Positions 45,317-55,947 of a stretch of 64,000 nt of DNA are shown piece by piece. The DNA is taken from contig OY744520.1 of the NCBI GenBank assembly GCA_963556195.1, positions 271,501-335,500 of the forward strand, in the 5' to 3' direction. The notes under the pieces are model-generated. The model ran no database searches, had not been told where the DNA came from, and worked only from the letters and a program-made list of their open reading frames with translations. The stretch comes from Sepiola atlantica. Taxonomy: Eukaryota > Mollusca > Cephalopoda > Sepiida > Sepiolidae. Numbering within the stretch: position 1 is the first letter of the stretch; every line of letters begins with the position of its first letter. A program made the position numbers and the translations under genes.

Positions 45317-46239
45317 GTAAGAACTTAACCCTATTTTCTTATTCTGATTGGTTAGTTTTGTTTTCCTTTATTAATCCTCATTGATGATTATCTCTTTTTA
45401 ACCACTAATCCCATTTAAATTTTCATTGAAATGCGATTATATACAAACAGGTCTGGATTAAAGCCTTAAAAAGCTTGTTGGTCAAAAAGAATTTCACCTG
45501 TTCAAAAAGATATATTGTCAGATAAAGATTTTCTTTGTAAAACGTTAAACTCTGCAACTAAAAAAATGTATTACTTTAAAAATGGGGTTCTTTTAATTGA
45601 ATGTATTGTAAATAATAGACGGCCTCGATGGGTGCTAGTCTATCGCTCAAACTGGCACATATGCGAATCCGGTTCTTTGCATCTATATATACAAATACAT
45701 ACAATTTCCCAGAATACATATCTTGTACATACGCATTAACTTCTCTGAAATATTTCATTAGATACGCAGAAAGGGTCTTGTAAATTTATTATTTCCACAT
45801 TATTTCTGAATTTACCCAGTTTTTGTCTTAAATTTACTGCACAAGTTTTATTCAGCAATTAACTAATTTCAAAATTATATCACTCTATATATTGGCATAT
45901 AGCTCAGTACGCGTTGACTGAGATATATTCTAGAATGAATTTTTCAAGAGCTTCTTAACTCATAGTAAAAATAAACTGTGGCGTGTGACTTTAAAGACTT
46001 GTAAAAAATAGTTTCTCTTCGTTTTACCACACGATGATGAGGTCCTTGTTATGTCCCAGTCGAAATAAATGACCGTCTCATTGAGGAAACTCTTTGTTTT
46101 GATAAGCTTTGAGAATGGACATTCACTCCGGATCGAAAATGTTAAAATTATATCCATTTTTTTGCTAAGATTTCTGGGGAAATTGTTGGATCATTCTACT
46201 GCTACGGAAAGTAACTGACTCATAAGGCAATTCTTTTAC

Positions 46240-46360
46240 GTATATAAAATTCAGATACGTCCTAAGATAGAGTATTGCTGCCATATCTCGGAAATACCGC
46301 TAAAGCACGCCTTTCTGCATCGCAAAAGTGCAAGATCTACTTTAGCTGAAAAAGTAGACC
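46240..46360 (+). pseudogene. Small jockey/CR1-like LINE scrap in intron 1 of gene A
   Basis: The plus strand reads FQIRPKIEYCCHISEIPLKH, matching the start of the LINE C-terminal domain (x-x-R-P-x-x-E-Y-C-x-H-x-W). Only about 40 residues survive. Confidence 0.45.
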
Positions 46361-46683
46361 ACTATTTCCTTAACAGCTGTATCTTTACATGAGGGAAAGA
46401 AGAGTAGAAACCTATTTTTTTACAAAAATCTTGATAAGAATTAACTTATGTTTAAATGTTACATATGTAACCTGTTTAAATAACATAGTCACTACCCTTT
46501 GTCTATATGAGACTCTATCTGACTTCAATCATACCGTATAACTGATTGCTGCTAAGAAATATTTAACAAGTATATTAAGGACTTATTTCATCTTTAAATA
46601 TTCGTAGCCATGTTTATACGTTAGTACGACCGATCTCATCATATTCTGAGAGTAAAAAATTATGTATTTTCTTGTTCTTAAAG

Positions 46684-46725
46684 CTGCTACAGTTCTTCTG
46701 AAAGGTGTTGATTCGTCATGTCAAG
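46684..46725 (+). CDS. Exon 2 of secreted peptide gene A
   Basis: A 42-nt exon between an acceptor with a T-rich tract (TTCTTGTTCTTAAAG) and a GTAAGT donor, phase 1 at both ends. It adds ATVLLKGVDSSCQ, finishing the signal peptide and giving the first cysteine. Gene B exon 2 has VDSKC at the same position and is one codon longer. Confidence 0.75.
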
Positions 46726-46942
46726 GTAAGTCAGACTATTTCTTAAATCATACATTTTTATCTAAATATAATTGAGAAAATATAAATGTTACTTTTACAT
46801 AACCTTTGTTATAATCGAAATATGTCTAGTATATAATCAAGATATTTAACCGAAACCACGTCATGACCTATGTTATTATTCTTTATTGGTTAGTTACCTT
46901 TAATTTTAGATTATTTAAAAATTAAAATCATCAATGAACAAT

Positions 46943-47206
46943 CACCATCACCACCGCCATCAGGTTTTTTTCATCACTCCTAAAGGAGGAATCCCTCCTT
47001 GGTACTCGTGGTGACTGTCATTCAGATGTTTTTGCTATAGTCGACAGGCTAAGCACTGCATATGACGACGCTATTTGCCCATAGCTAAGTGTCTACATAC
47101 AGCGCCTGGTATTCCCAAATGGTCATTCATCTGGTACTGACCAGGCTCAACGTCGCTTAACTTCGGTGATCTAGCAGGAACTGGTGTGTCAACGTGATTA
47201 TGCCGT
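46943..47206 (-). mobile_element. 5S rRNA-derived SINE (SINE3-type), 264 bp
   Basis: On the minus strand the head (47206 down to about 47091) aligns along its length with metazoan 5S rRNA: GGCATAATCACGTTGAC for the 5' stem region, CCGAAGTTAAGC for the A-box region, CCTGGTCAGTAC, and GGGAATACCAGGCGCTGTA for the 3' end. About 146 bp of non-5S body follows, ending in a GATGGT-like tail (46943-46965). It is flanked by ATGAACAAT (46934-46942) and ATGAACAGT (47207-47215), a 9-bp target-site duplication. It sits in intron 2 of gene A, antisense to the gene. Confidence 0.85.
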
Positions 47207-47219
47207 ATGAACAGTATAT

Positions 47220-48475
47220 TATATTTACACTGTTGACTTTATCTAACCTACTATATTTAATAGCTAATTGTATGGCTAATTTACATTTTAATATTTTTAT
47301 ACTGGTTTAGATAAATAGGTTATGAGTATCAATTATTTCTATTTTTATTTTGTTATCTTAATTCGTATTATAAAGTATTCGTTGACCAATTTTAAATGAC
47401 ACCAAATTAGAAACAACACTATAATCTTGTCAAATACAATACATTTTGCAATAAAATAGGAAAGAAATAGAATAACCAGCGTCTCTATTCTATTATTTAT
47501 ACAAGTTTTACATTTTCATTTGATTATATTAATATTAGCTGAAGTACTCGTTTATACCGAGTTACTCAACTTTTCTTGAATTTTATAACCAAGATTAGAA
47601 GTTAAGGACATATATTACATATGTTTTATCTATTTCTCTTTTTTAATATTCAGGTTTATGATGATAATCGATATCGGCTAGGTAAAAAACAGGAACGCTA
47701 TTGCGCCCCCCCGAAAAACATAATTGGCTAGTGTGAGATTTAAAATCACAATGGTATAAAATATTGGAACTGAACTCAAACGAAAATATGTTGTCTTTTT
47801 AACCTATTTAAATGAGTTCGACGTAAGGATAACAAATAATCTTTTTTTTTTATCTCTACGCATAGATCTGACACTGTTCGTTTATCTAAAATAAATCAAC
47901 ATGAAAATAAAAACATTAGTGAATATTTATCAAATAATTTGATCGATTTTAAATAAAAAGAAATTCATGTTTTCTCTTCAAAGTAAACAATACGTCAAAT
48001 ACTTACGATTATTTGACGTGAATAAACGATTAATATAAATATGTTGTTTGGTTGGCTAAAAGGGAACGCTGAAAAGGTAGGAACCTTTTTTTCTTATGTT
48101 ATTTTTTACGTACTTTTAATTTTGAATAATGAGTTTTCAACAACCTGTGACATCGATACGGACATTGGATTGAAAGTGCTGAGTCCAAGTTTGTAGTTAG
48201 TTTGGCTCTTGGATAAACAGTTTAACTGTGATGTCGCGACTCACATAACATACAGAAAACTTTTCTTTATATATATATTACTGTTGAATATTTAAATCTA
48301 GATTGTTCAGATATACTATAACATATTAAAAAGGGTTCTTAGTAATATACAATAAATAGCTAAAGTTTAGACAGTAACATAAACAACACTAAACACAACT
48401 GTCTCTATAGCCATGCACAGAGTATCTATATAATGTTATTGCAGTCATTATATTCATCAATATTGTTTCATACTT
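47220..48475. other. Intronic/intergenic AT-rich sequence, no gene recognised
   Basis: A good-looking acceptor at about 47869 leads to a stop after ten codons in the gene A frame. No other coding signal. Confidence 0.35.
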
Positions 48476-48479
48476 AAGT

Positions 48480-48764
48480 GTTATCGTTAATCGAGACCCG
48501 GGGGCCACTCGAGGATAAGTGTTAAAGAGATCGTCGGTTAGACGATTAGCGCCACCACGTAAGGAATGGCCATAAGATTTATTGAGAGGGATTATTTATT
48601 TAAAGGGATGGCTCAACAAGTATTTGTTTATATTAGACTTGAAGACAGCCATGTTGTAGTCGGCTGTGAAGCAGCTTCATGGTATTTTGTTACACGGATA
48701 GAACGCTCTAGGAAAGAACATTTGTTCATGGAAGTTTCGCTTGTTCTTTGGTACAGAGAGGGAA

Positions 48765-48847
<83 letters not shown>

Positions 48848-49085
48848 GAAAAGTTCTCTGCTGTGGTTGTATCCAGGTTGGGTCTGGCTATGAATGTTTT
48901 ACATGGATAGGTGGTCAGTCGAGCACCTACCATAAACATAACGATACAATAGAAAGAGGCTAGCAACATCTCTTCTGTGTGAAAGGGGCCGAAGGAAAGA
49001 GAATATATCATCTCCCACTAGATTGTGAAGTCGGTGTTGCACTCTGTCAAGGCAAGAAAGAGTGATCAGAGCGTCACTTAGGTTT
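48480..49085 (+). repeat. LTR-like dispersed repeat, copy 2
   Basis: 48950-49080 aligns with 16282-16420. The sequence to the left is GC-richer than its surroundings and contains a (TA)n(GA)n tract. It may be a solo LTR of the local gypsy family, but its ends were not established. Confidence 0.4.
48767..48850. repeat. (TA)n-(GA)n compound microsatellite
   Basis: About 22 TA units followed by about 19 GA units with one CG interruption. Confidence 0.95.
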
Positions 49086-49282
49086 TATTCCATAACAATT
49101 ACAAATATTAGTTGAATGTCATGAAAGTTAGCTGTCTGCTTTCAATTTGACATTAATTATTAAGATGTTACGATAAATAATATCAGTTAGATAAAATCAT
49201 TCAAACGCCATTACTGCGTCAACTGCAGAAATCTATCTCATTAATACAATTCATTCATTTATTTATATTTATATTTCACCAG

Positions 49283-49344
49283 CGGGAGCCGTGGAAATTC
49301 CACAGCTGTATCCGTCGTCTGTTGTATATTGCTGCAGTGCTTGA
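49283..49344 (+). CDS. Candidate last exon of gene A (weak)
   Basis: An acceptor with a T/A-rich tract (TTTATATTTCACCAG) opens a 62-nt stretch that stays open in the phase-1 frame left by exon 2 and ends with VVYCCSA and a TGA at 49342-49344. A CC pair near the C terminus parallels ICC in gene B's last exon, but the rest does not align and the exon lies at the edge of a local duplication (49320-49560). It would need 2.6 kb of intron containing a 5S-derived SINE and an LTR-like repeat. The true exon may lie elsewhere. Confidence 0.3.
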
Positions 49345-49560
49345 AAATATTTCCATTCTATAGAGGCTCAGCGCGAACGCAGACCCTACGATATTGTTGT
49401 ACTACCTTTGTTCAGACTGAAAAAATATTTATCTAAGTACTCTTGCTAATATAGATTCAAAATATATCTCGTTATGGATGAGTTTGTGACATATTTCCAT
49501 CGTATGAACGTACGGCGCGAACGGACACCTCACGATATTATTGTACCATCCTTGACAGAG
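49320..49560. repeat. Local duplication of about 100 bp
   Basis: AATATTTCCATTCTATAGAGG...GCGCGAACGCAGACCCTACGATATTGTTGTAC is repeated as CATATTTCCATCGTATGAACG...GCGCGAACGGACACCTCACGATATTATTGTAC about 117 bp later. Confidence 0.75.
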
Positions 49561-49686
49561 CAAATGCTACACATTGATCCTGACCCGGAAGCCAAGAAAT
49601 TGTATTTCAGTTCGAGTTGCACATTCGACACAACAGCGACAGCAGATGCATGTTATAAAATTAACCTTTTTTGCATTGCATCTTTG

Positions 49687-50735
49687 GCGATCGGGCGATC
49701 CCTTCTTTTTAAAAAGGGGTGGAGAGAACCCAATATCGCCTGAGCGTATTATTATATAGATTAGTTTTAAAAATAATTTGATGAATCAATGGTGGCAATC
49801 CCAATAAGAAAATATAACTTTTGTATTTTGATTATTTTAATCTTGGTTCACAACGTTTCGACCGATGTAACCTCCAGACCTTTTTTATGTGTATCTTTTC
49901 CAACTTGAAGATATTTAAGTCGAACTTAAATAGAATTTAATATTACAACGTACATATATATCAAATAACGATATCTATGAACATTTATATCAACACTTAC
50001 TGATTTATTCAAAGCAATAGTATTAACGTTCTAATATGCAACGTTATCTTATATAATAATAATAATAATAATGATAATAATGATAATAATAATAATAATA
50101 AGAAGAAGAAGAAGAAGGGCACATAATTCTAGTTTATTTAAAATGTGGATTCGTAGAGCGCATAATTCCAGTGTATCTAAAATTTGGGTCTGTAGGGCGC
50201 ATAATTATAATGTATCTAAAATTTGGGTCCGTAGGGCGCATACTTCCAGTGTATTAAATATTTGGATCCGTAGAACGCATAATTCCAGTGTATCTAAAAT
50301 TTGGATCCGTAGGGCGCATAATTCTAGCATATCTAAAATTTGGGTCTGTAGGGCGCATAATTCTAGTGTATCTAAACTTTACCGTCACGAGATTGAAGTA
50401 TATATATTTATTTATATTACCCGGTTGCCCAGGGTAAAAGTTGTGTCTCCCGCGGTCGCCATCTTACCCCGGTCGCCCCCGTCTCTCTCGCCCCACTCAT
50501 CCCCTCCCCCCACTCCTCTTCCCCTCATCCCTCTAGATGCACCCCGGGGCAAAAGTAAGTACTAACTCTGTACCCTCACTTCGATGTGAATTATAAGCTA
50601 ACCGTTAAAAAAAAATAATTACAAAAAAATAAATCTCCGGCGATCGGGCGATCCCATCGTCTTAAAAAGAGATATCAGAGCATGACACAGGTAGGTAGGT
50701 AGGTAGACGTTAGCGTATTAATATATAGATTTAAA
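49687..50735 (+). repeat. Repeat with shared ends (49687-49765 and 50636-50735)
   Basis: GGCGATCGGGCGATCCC...TTAAAAAG...AGCGTATTATTATATAGATT occurs at both ends in the same orientation. The second copy also has GTAGGTAGGTAGGTAGACGTTAGCGTATTA. The interval holds AAT/AAG microsatellites, a 39-bp minisatellite and a C-rich stretch at 50450-50560. It may be a composite of two copies of one unclassified transposon end. Confidence 0.5.
50114..50379 (+). repeat. 39-bp minisatellite, about 7 units
   Basis: Units of the form GTAGGGCGCATAATTCCAG...TCTAAAATTTGG repeat every 39 bp. Because 39 is a multiple of three, one frame stays open as a 13-residue repeat (RRAHNSSVSKIWI). There is no promoter or conserved start, so the frame is treated as a by-product. 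Confidence 0.85.
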
Positions 50736-50794
50736 GTAAGCTTTATAATTATACACGCAAATTGCTTAAATGCAGAAATAACTAGAATTGTAAT

Positions 50795-50859
50795 TAGTAA
50801 AAAATATTTTAGACAAAGTAAGGGTAGGTCAATCAACTTTGTCTAAAATATTTTTTCTA
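50795..50859. repeat. Hairpin with 24-25-bp arms
   Basis: TAGTAAAAAATATTTTAGAC (continuing AAAGT) and its complement ACTTTGTCTAAAATATTTTT (continuing TCTA) differ by one indel, with a 16-nt loop. It lies 115 bp outside the gypsy 3' LTR. Confidence 0.8.
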
Positions 50860-50973
50860 ATTTTTAATATTTTTGTAATTTTTGGAATACTATTGATTAC
50901 TCACAACATTTTCAAATTATAAAAATATATTTGAACGATAATTTTTAGTATACGGTTCAGTTAGCTATGTAAG

Positions 50974-51183
50974 TGTTGTGAAGTTGTCCAACAGTAAATA
51001 ATAAATAAAGGAAGTCAAGTCGAGGGTTGGTTTAACAAGTGTATTAACAAAGTAAGAAAGTGACTAGCACTTGGCTAGACAGTTACAAGACTGTGTTTTG
51101 TCTTCTCTGTGTCTCTGGTGACTCGCACTATTTATAGTGACAACCGGTGCAGTTTCTCCTGTGTAAGAACGGCCGGTGTAACA
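50974..51183 (-). repeat. gypsy 3' LTR, 210 bp
   Basis: On the minus strand it begins TGTTACACCGGC and ends CTTCACAACA, a TG...CA boundary. The purine-rich GAAAGGGGGG immediately precedes it at 51193-51184 and is the likely second-strand primer (polypurine tract). Confidence 0.85.
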
Positions 51184-51279
51184 CCCCCCTTTCAAAATAT
51201 CCCCTCTGGGGATTAATAACGTTTTTTTTTTTACTTCAGCTTCCGCTTGAATGGCAGCTATCACCATATCCTCCAATGG

Positions 51280-51996
51280 TTCTGTCTGCTTAGGTATCAA
51301 CCTTGATAACCCGTCTGCATGACCAAATTTCTGAGATGGTACATACTCCATTTGAAATTGTAGTTAAGAAGAATGGTACCTCATCTTAGGAGTCTATTCG
51401 CAGTGTGTTGTGGTAGTCCCTTTTTCGATCCGAAAATCGTTAATAAGGGTTTGTGGTCTATTTGTAACAGAAATTGTCTACCGTGCAGGAAACGATGAAA
51501 TTTCTTTACCGCGAATATAATGCTTAGAGCATCTTTCTCAATTTGAGAGTATTTTTTTCGGCTGGTAGAAGTGTTCGGGATGCATGGGCTATGGGTTTTA
51601 ATTTTCCATCATCCATTTTGTGTAATATGCATGTTCCTATACCATAGTTGCTGGCATCGCTTGCAACTACAATATCACGCTTGGGATTATAATGTGCCAG
51701 AAACAAGTCAGACGTTAAGATATCTTTAATTTTCTGAAACGCTTCTTCGCACTCTTGTGTCCAGACCCATTTTTGGTCCTTCTTTAACAGTTCATTTAAG
51801 GGTGATCTTAGTTTATGCATGTTTGGTACGAACACATTGTAGTAATTCACCAACCCTAAGAAGCTTGTAGAGACGCAATATTTTCTGGAGCAGGCATGTT
51901 CCGTATCGCCATTGCCCTATCTGGGTCTGGCCTTCTTCCTTGCTCATCGATGATTTGCCCTAAGTATTTTATTTTTTCCATGAAAAAAGTACATTT
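51280..51996 (-). pseudogene. gypsy RT connection and RNase H; integrase missing
   Basis: After the stop at 51999 the reading continues in other frames: FFMEKIKYLGQIIDEQG, then 51853-51524 with WTQECEEAFQKIKDILTSDL, DIVVASDASNYGIGTCILHK (RNase H first Asp) and HASRTLLPAEKN, then MEYVPSQKFGHADGLSRL near 51351. Instead of integrase, the frame runs within about 170 bp into the purine tract and LTR, so some 1-1.5 kb is deleted. Confidence 0.8.
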
Positions 51997-52990
51997 CTAA
52001 TCTTTGATTTTAAACCCATAATCCCGGATTTTTTTGAATACTTGGTTTACATGAGTCTTGTGTTGTTCTTTGCTAATGCTGTTTATTAACACATCGTCCA
52101 GGTACCCTATTGCGAAATCCATCCCACTTAACATCATGTCCATAATTTGTTGAAATATCGCAGGTAGGACCTTGACCCCAAAAAGAAGTCGGTTAAATTT
52201 GTATAATCCCTTATGGGTATTGATACATAGCAGTTTTGAACACTCTTCATCGACAGGGATTTGAAGATAAGCGTCGCCGAGATCGATTTTAGAAAGATAT
52301 TTTCCTCCACTCAGTTTCGCAAATATTTCTTCAGGGCTTGGAAGAGGGTAATAGTGATCTTTTAATGCCTTGTTCAAGCCTGTGGAATAGTCGGCACAAA
52401 CCCGAATCTCCTTGTTCTTTTTCTTAACATAAACTGTAGGTGAAGCCCACTCACTGTGATCAATTTTTGAAATGACAGCCATGTTCTCGAGTCTTTCTAA
52501 TTCACCGTCTATTTGCTCTATAGCGGCGTATGGAACATTTCTTTTCTTTCTGAACACAGATAGTTCATTTGTTTTAACTTCAAACTTTGCTACCGCTTTT
52601 GTACACCTTCCAAGACCGCCTGAAAATACGTCTGGAAAATTTTCTTTTAATTCCCTCTTTAGTTTTTCTGCCTCCACATTTGAATCCTCAACCTTTTGGC
52701 AAAAGGAGCTTAAAGGCAGATCCCATAGGCTAAACTTTTTAATCAGATCAGTTCCAAAAAGGTTATTCGATTTTCGCATAACAAAAAGTTTGGCTTTTAT
52801 GGTCTTATTATGGAAAGAAATATTCGTCAATAATTCCCCTTCGAAGGTTATTTTTTCACCACTGACGCTTCTCGCCGTTTTTTGTGATTTGATCATAGTG
52901 GGTCTCCCAAGCTTCTTCCATGTCTGTACATTAATGATGGAAATATCAGACCCACTATCAAGCTGTAGTCTTGCTTGTTTTTAAAAGCAT
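51997..52990 (-). pseudogene. gypsy protease and reverse transcriptase, mostly open
   Basis: 52984-52930 reads QLDSGSDISIINVQTW, the aspartic protease active site (D-S-G). 52896-51997 is open for 299 codons: NVPYAAIEQIDGELERLENM, SEWASPTVYVKKKNKEIRVC, YPLPSPEEIFAKLSGGKYLS, KIDLGDAYLQIPVD (first catalytic Asp), LYKFNRLLFGVKVLPAIFQQ and the catalytic IGYLDDVLINS. The usual A-F-Q-R-x-M block has Q for R. A stop follows at 51999. Confidence 0.85.
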
Positions 52991-53069
52991 TTTGACCTGT
53001 ACATATTTCCGGATATTTTGTTCTTCAGATTCAATTTTTGTCAGTTTAATGGCTGTCTTTCTACCAGAT

Positions 53070-54115
53070 TTTTTCCTACAACGTGATGCCTTTTTCCTTT
53101 CTGGTGGCAGTTGTCACATTGTCTGAATATGTAGGGACACTCATTATACCAATGGTTATCTCCACACCTCCAACACGGTCCAGGTGGATCTTTTCCATGT
53201 TTTTTTAATCTGGTTATTCATTGAAGTCAACTTTTTCTTCTGGTGGATTTTTTTAATGTGCGACACTCCGTTTTCCTCTATGTCACGACTGTCCTGTTTC
53301 AACGCAACAAAACGTTCACAGTCTTCCGCTAAGTTTTGTATTGTTAGCCATGGCTCATTTTCGAGTTTATTTAAAACACGACGTCTGATTTCAGAGTCTT
53401 TATTTAAGACCAGACCTTGCAAGAATATTAGACATTTAAAATTATCCGATGATAATTCCTCTAATTTAAAATCGTCGCAAAGTTTATTTACTATACTTGC
53501 ATACGTAATGTAGTCGTCTTCCTCTCTTCTAGTGGCATTCATACACTTATATCTCCTGTGGAAAAGATAAGTTTTTGTAGAAAACAGTTCTGTTAGTAAA
53601 GTAACTGCTTCCTGGAAGTTCAACTCACTGGTCTTTTTTGGAAGGATAAAATTCACGAACTTTGTATGCTCGGCAGCTCCTAATTTTCTTAGCAAAAATC
53701 TATCTTTTTTTAGAGTCTGTCCATGTACAGCAGTCCGATACAAAAATATCCTCATATCTTCTATCGAAGTGAGCAAAAGTGACATCGTCTTCTGGATTAT
53801 AATTGAAAATTTCGATAGCGCTCCACACAGCCGTCTGGGAGAATGCATTATGATTCTCGTTTGCTTTCGTTAACTGTGTAGCTTCCAGAAATTTTCTCTG
53901 TTCCTCCTGTGTTTTTATCAAGAGTTCTTCGAAGTGTTTCTGCTGTTGTAGCAGTCTTTCTTGGAATCTTTCTTCTCGTGTTGTCGCCAGCTCTTTTTGT
54001 TCAGCATGCATTTTTCTTTGGGCTTTTTGCTGTTCCAACAACTCTCTTTTAAATTTCTCCTCAATTTCAACTTGTTTTCTTTGAAGTTCCATTTGTTGTC
54101 TTTGTAACGCAACAT
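53070..54115 (-). pseudogene. gypsy Gag (coiled coil, capsid, zinc knuckle) with two frameshifts
   Basis: 54092-53700 begins with a long Q/E/K-rich coiled coil (QERLLQQQKHFEELLIKTQE) and then the capsid start SQTAVWSAIEIFNYNPEDD. 53848-53156 continues in another frame with FLLRKLGAAEHTKFVNFILP, LNFQEAVTLLTELFSTKTYL and RRRVLNKLENEP. A third frame at 53175-53110 gives the knuckle CWRCGDNHWYNEC (C-x2-C-x3-H-x4-C) and a second CDNCHQ. The breaks fall at A-runs near 53705 and 53200, single-base slips. Gag would package element RNA. Confidence 0.8.
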
Positions 54116-54930
54116 TTTGTTCCGTTTGGAATTTAACTTATTGAAAAAGAGAATCTTTGAATTCAGTGTCCATCATTCACGAATTCACTTGTAAAAATAA
54201 AGCAGTTTTCACCATAACGTGCTTAATATAATTAGTTTGCTCAACTAATACACAAAGCAAGAAATATATTATTCCTTAGTAAAAAAAAATTCAATCCCAG
54301 TTCTTTTGTTTGAAAAACAAAACTAAGAAAATTTTTTTTTAAAAATATATATGTGTACGTAGTTTTATAACCAAGTCCGTCGCTATAAGCCTAATAAGAC
54401 TAGTTTTATGGGAAATCTTTTTAAACCCCTTTTCATTTTGAAAAAATGCGACTTGCTTATTTAACAGTTCTTTGTTAGAAGCACAAATGACTTACGCGAA
54501 TATATTTTTTTACTGTCCGTCCTTTGCTCTCGACAATTCTGTGGTAGACCGTTTTATAAAATAGTCAATCCGGATCTTGCTCAAATATCAGATGTTGTCC
54601 TAATAATAACGACAAACTTACACAATATCTCTAATAGTTGACGCGGATAACATTTATCTTAACGAGTCAGTGAAACTTGAAGAGAAAAAAAATAAAGGTA
54701 TTAGTGTATTCAATTATTTCAATAATTGAAAATGTCTTTCGCGTTTTCTAGTTTTCGACTTTTGGTAGCAAGTTTTGCGTTTGTGTTTTTTTTTCGTCGT
54801 TTAACTACTTTTGTAGTAGTTAATTTGCTGTTAATCCTTGCGAATCCAAATATCTGACGAAGATGGGCTTTTTTCCCGTGTAGATCTTGCGAGTCACTTT
54901 GGGTGATTTTTTTGCAGTGAAATCGTTTTG
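54116..54930 (-). other. gypsy untranslated leader
   Basis: About 800 bp between primer site and Gag. Noncoding and AT-rich. No promoter element identified. Confidence 0.5.
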
Positions 54931-54932
54931 AT

Positions 54933-54944
54933 TCCTCGTCGCCA
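54933..54944 (-). promoter_or_regulatory. gypsy primer-binding site, tRNA-Ser(GCU) type
   Basis: Minus strand TGGCGACGAGGA, three bases inside the LTR. From memory of metazoan tRNA-Ser(GCU), whose mature 3' end reads TCCTCGTCGCCA, this is a 12-nt match and would prime minus-strand DNA synthesis. Confidence 0.65.
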
Positions 54945-54947
54945 ATC

Positions 54948-55062
54948 TGTTGTGAAGTTGTCCAACAGTAAATAATAAATAAAGGAAGTCAAGTGTATTA
55001 ACAAAGTAAGAAAGTGACTAGCACTTGGCTAGACAGTTACAAGAATGTGCTTTGTCTTCTCT
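54948..55062 (-). repeat. gypsy 5' LTR, downstream part
   Basis: It matches the 3' LTR from CTTCACAACA inward and stops at the 17-bp duplication 55046-55062, where the LINE begins. It lacks a block of about 20 bp (around TCGAGGGTTGG) present in the 3' LTR. Confidence 0.85.
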
Positions 55063-55940
55063 TTATTTATCTCTTTAAATATTTACAGAAAATATGAAAA
55101 AAGATGTGGCACAAGGCCAAAAATGAGTATGGGGGAGGAGTGGGGATCGGGGGTCGTCCACTGGTCTATGCCCTAAAAACTAGCTTCAATCACCACAATA
55201 CCACATGGACATAATCTACTTAAAATATCTCCAGGTTGTTTCATGATTTTTATTTACAAAAATAATATGTACAGATTATCGTGATAGGGAGTGGGAGAAC
55301 AAAAACTAAGCCTTAAAAATCACCCAAAAATAAATAAAAATAAAATGGATGTAAAAATAAAGAACAAAATAAAATGCTAATTATGGTAAGTTAGTAGGAC
55401 CCTCCCATCCTATCTAAGGTATGAACTGCTCACTGTCTTCCGGAACAACCGAAAGCAAGAGAGTCAGCTCCTAAGTGGGAGTGGGCGTTGCCTAGGGGGA
55501 CAAAATAAATATTGGGTAGGGTTTTTTGGGGGATGTGCGGTGTCCTCCAGGATAAATACCATTAGGGCAGGCCAGGAATAAAGTAAATCGGGGAGCGGGC
55601 ATCCTGGAGGAGTTCTGACACCTAAAATAAAGATGGGGTACACAGGACTCATTTGTACTACTAGCTATAGGGACTGATCCAACAATTGGATATTTATGAC
55701 AAACTTGTCAAAAAGAAATACCTGAGGTCGGCGTGTGCCATGCTTAGGCAGGGAACACGAACTCAATTCTATTCCGTATAAACTAGCGGTGAGTATCCAC
55801 CTACTTTTAAATAGTGGGAAGGGTAACCTCCTTCTATCACATTTAATTTTGATTTTAAGTTGATGATTAAAATACGAAATTAAATCGTAATGAGAAGGCG
55901 GCACCCCACCACTCCCTATGTTTAAGCGTGAAGACCACAC
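55063..55940 (-). other. Tx1-like LINE 3' UTR
   Basis: Noncoding; ends in an AT-rich tail (AAATATTTAAAGAGATAAATAA) joined to the target duplication. No long poly-A. Confidence 0.6.
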
Positions 55941-55947
55941 TACGAGT

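Noticed and set aside
47869..47900. Strong acceptor with phase-1 frame as last exon of gene A
   Set aside because: It reaches a stop after ten codons with no cysteine; kept only as a remote alternative to 49283-49344.
48566..49011. Open frames on both strands across 48.57-49.0 kb
   Set aside because: They depend on TA/GA dinucleotide repeats; no splice or family support.
55098..55120. Match of GATGTGGCACAAGGCC in the LINE 3' UTR to the 365-bp satellite
   Set aside because: Only about 16 bp agree and flanks do not, so it is likely chance.
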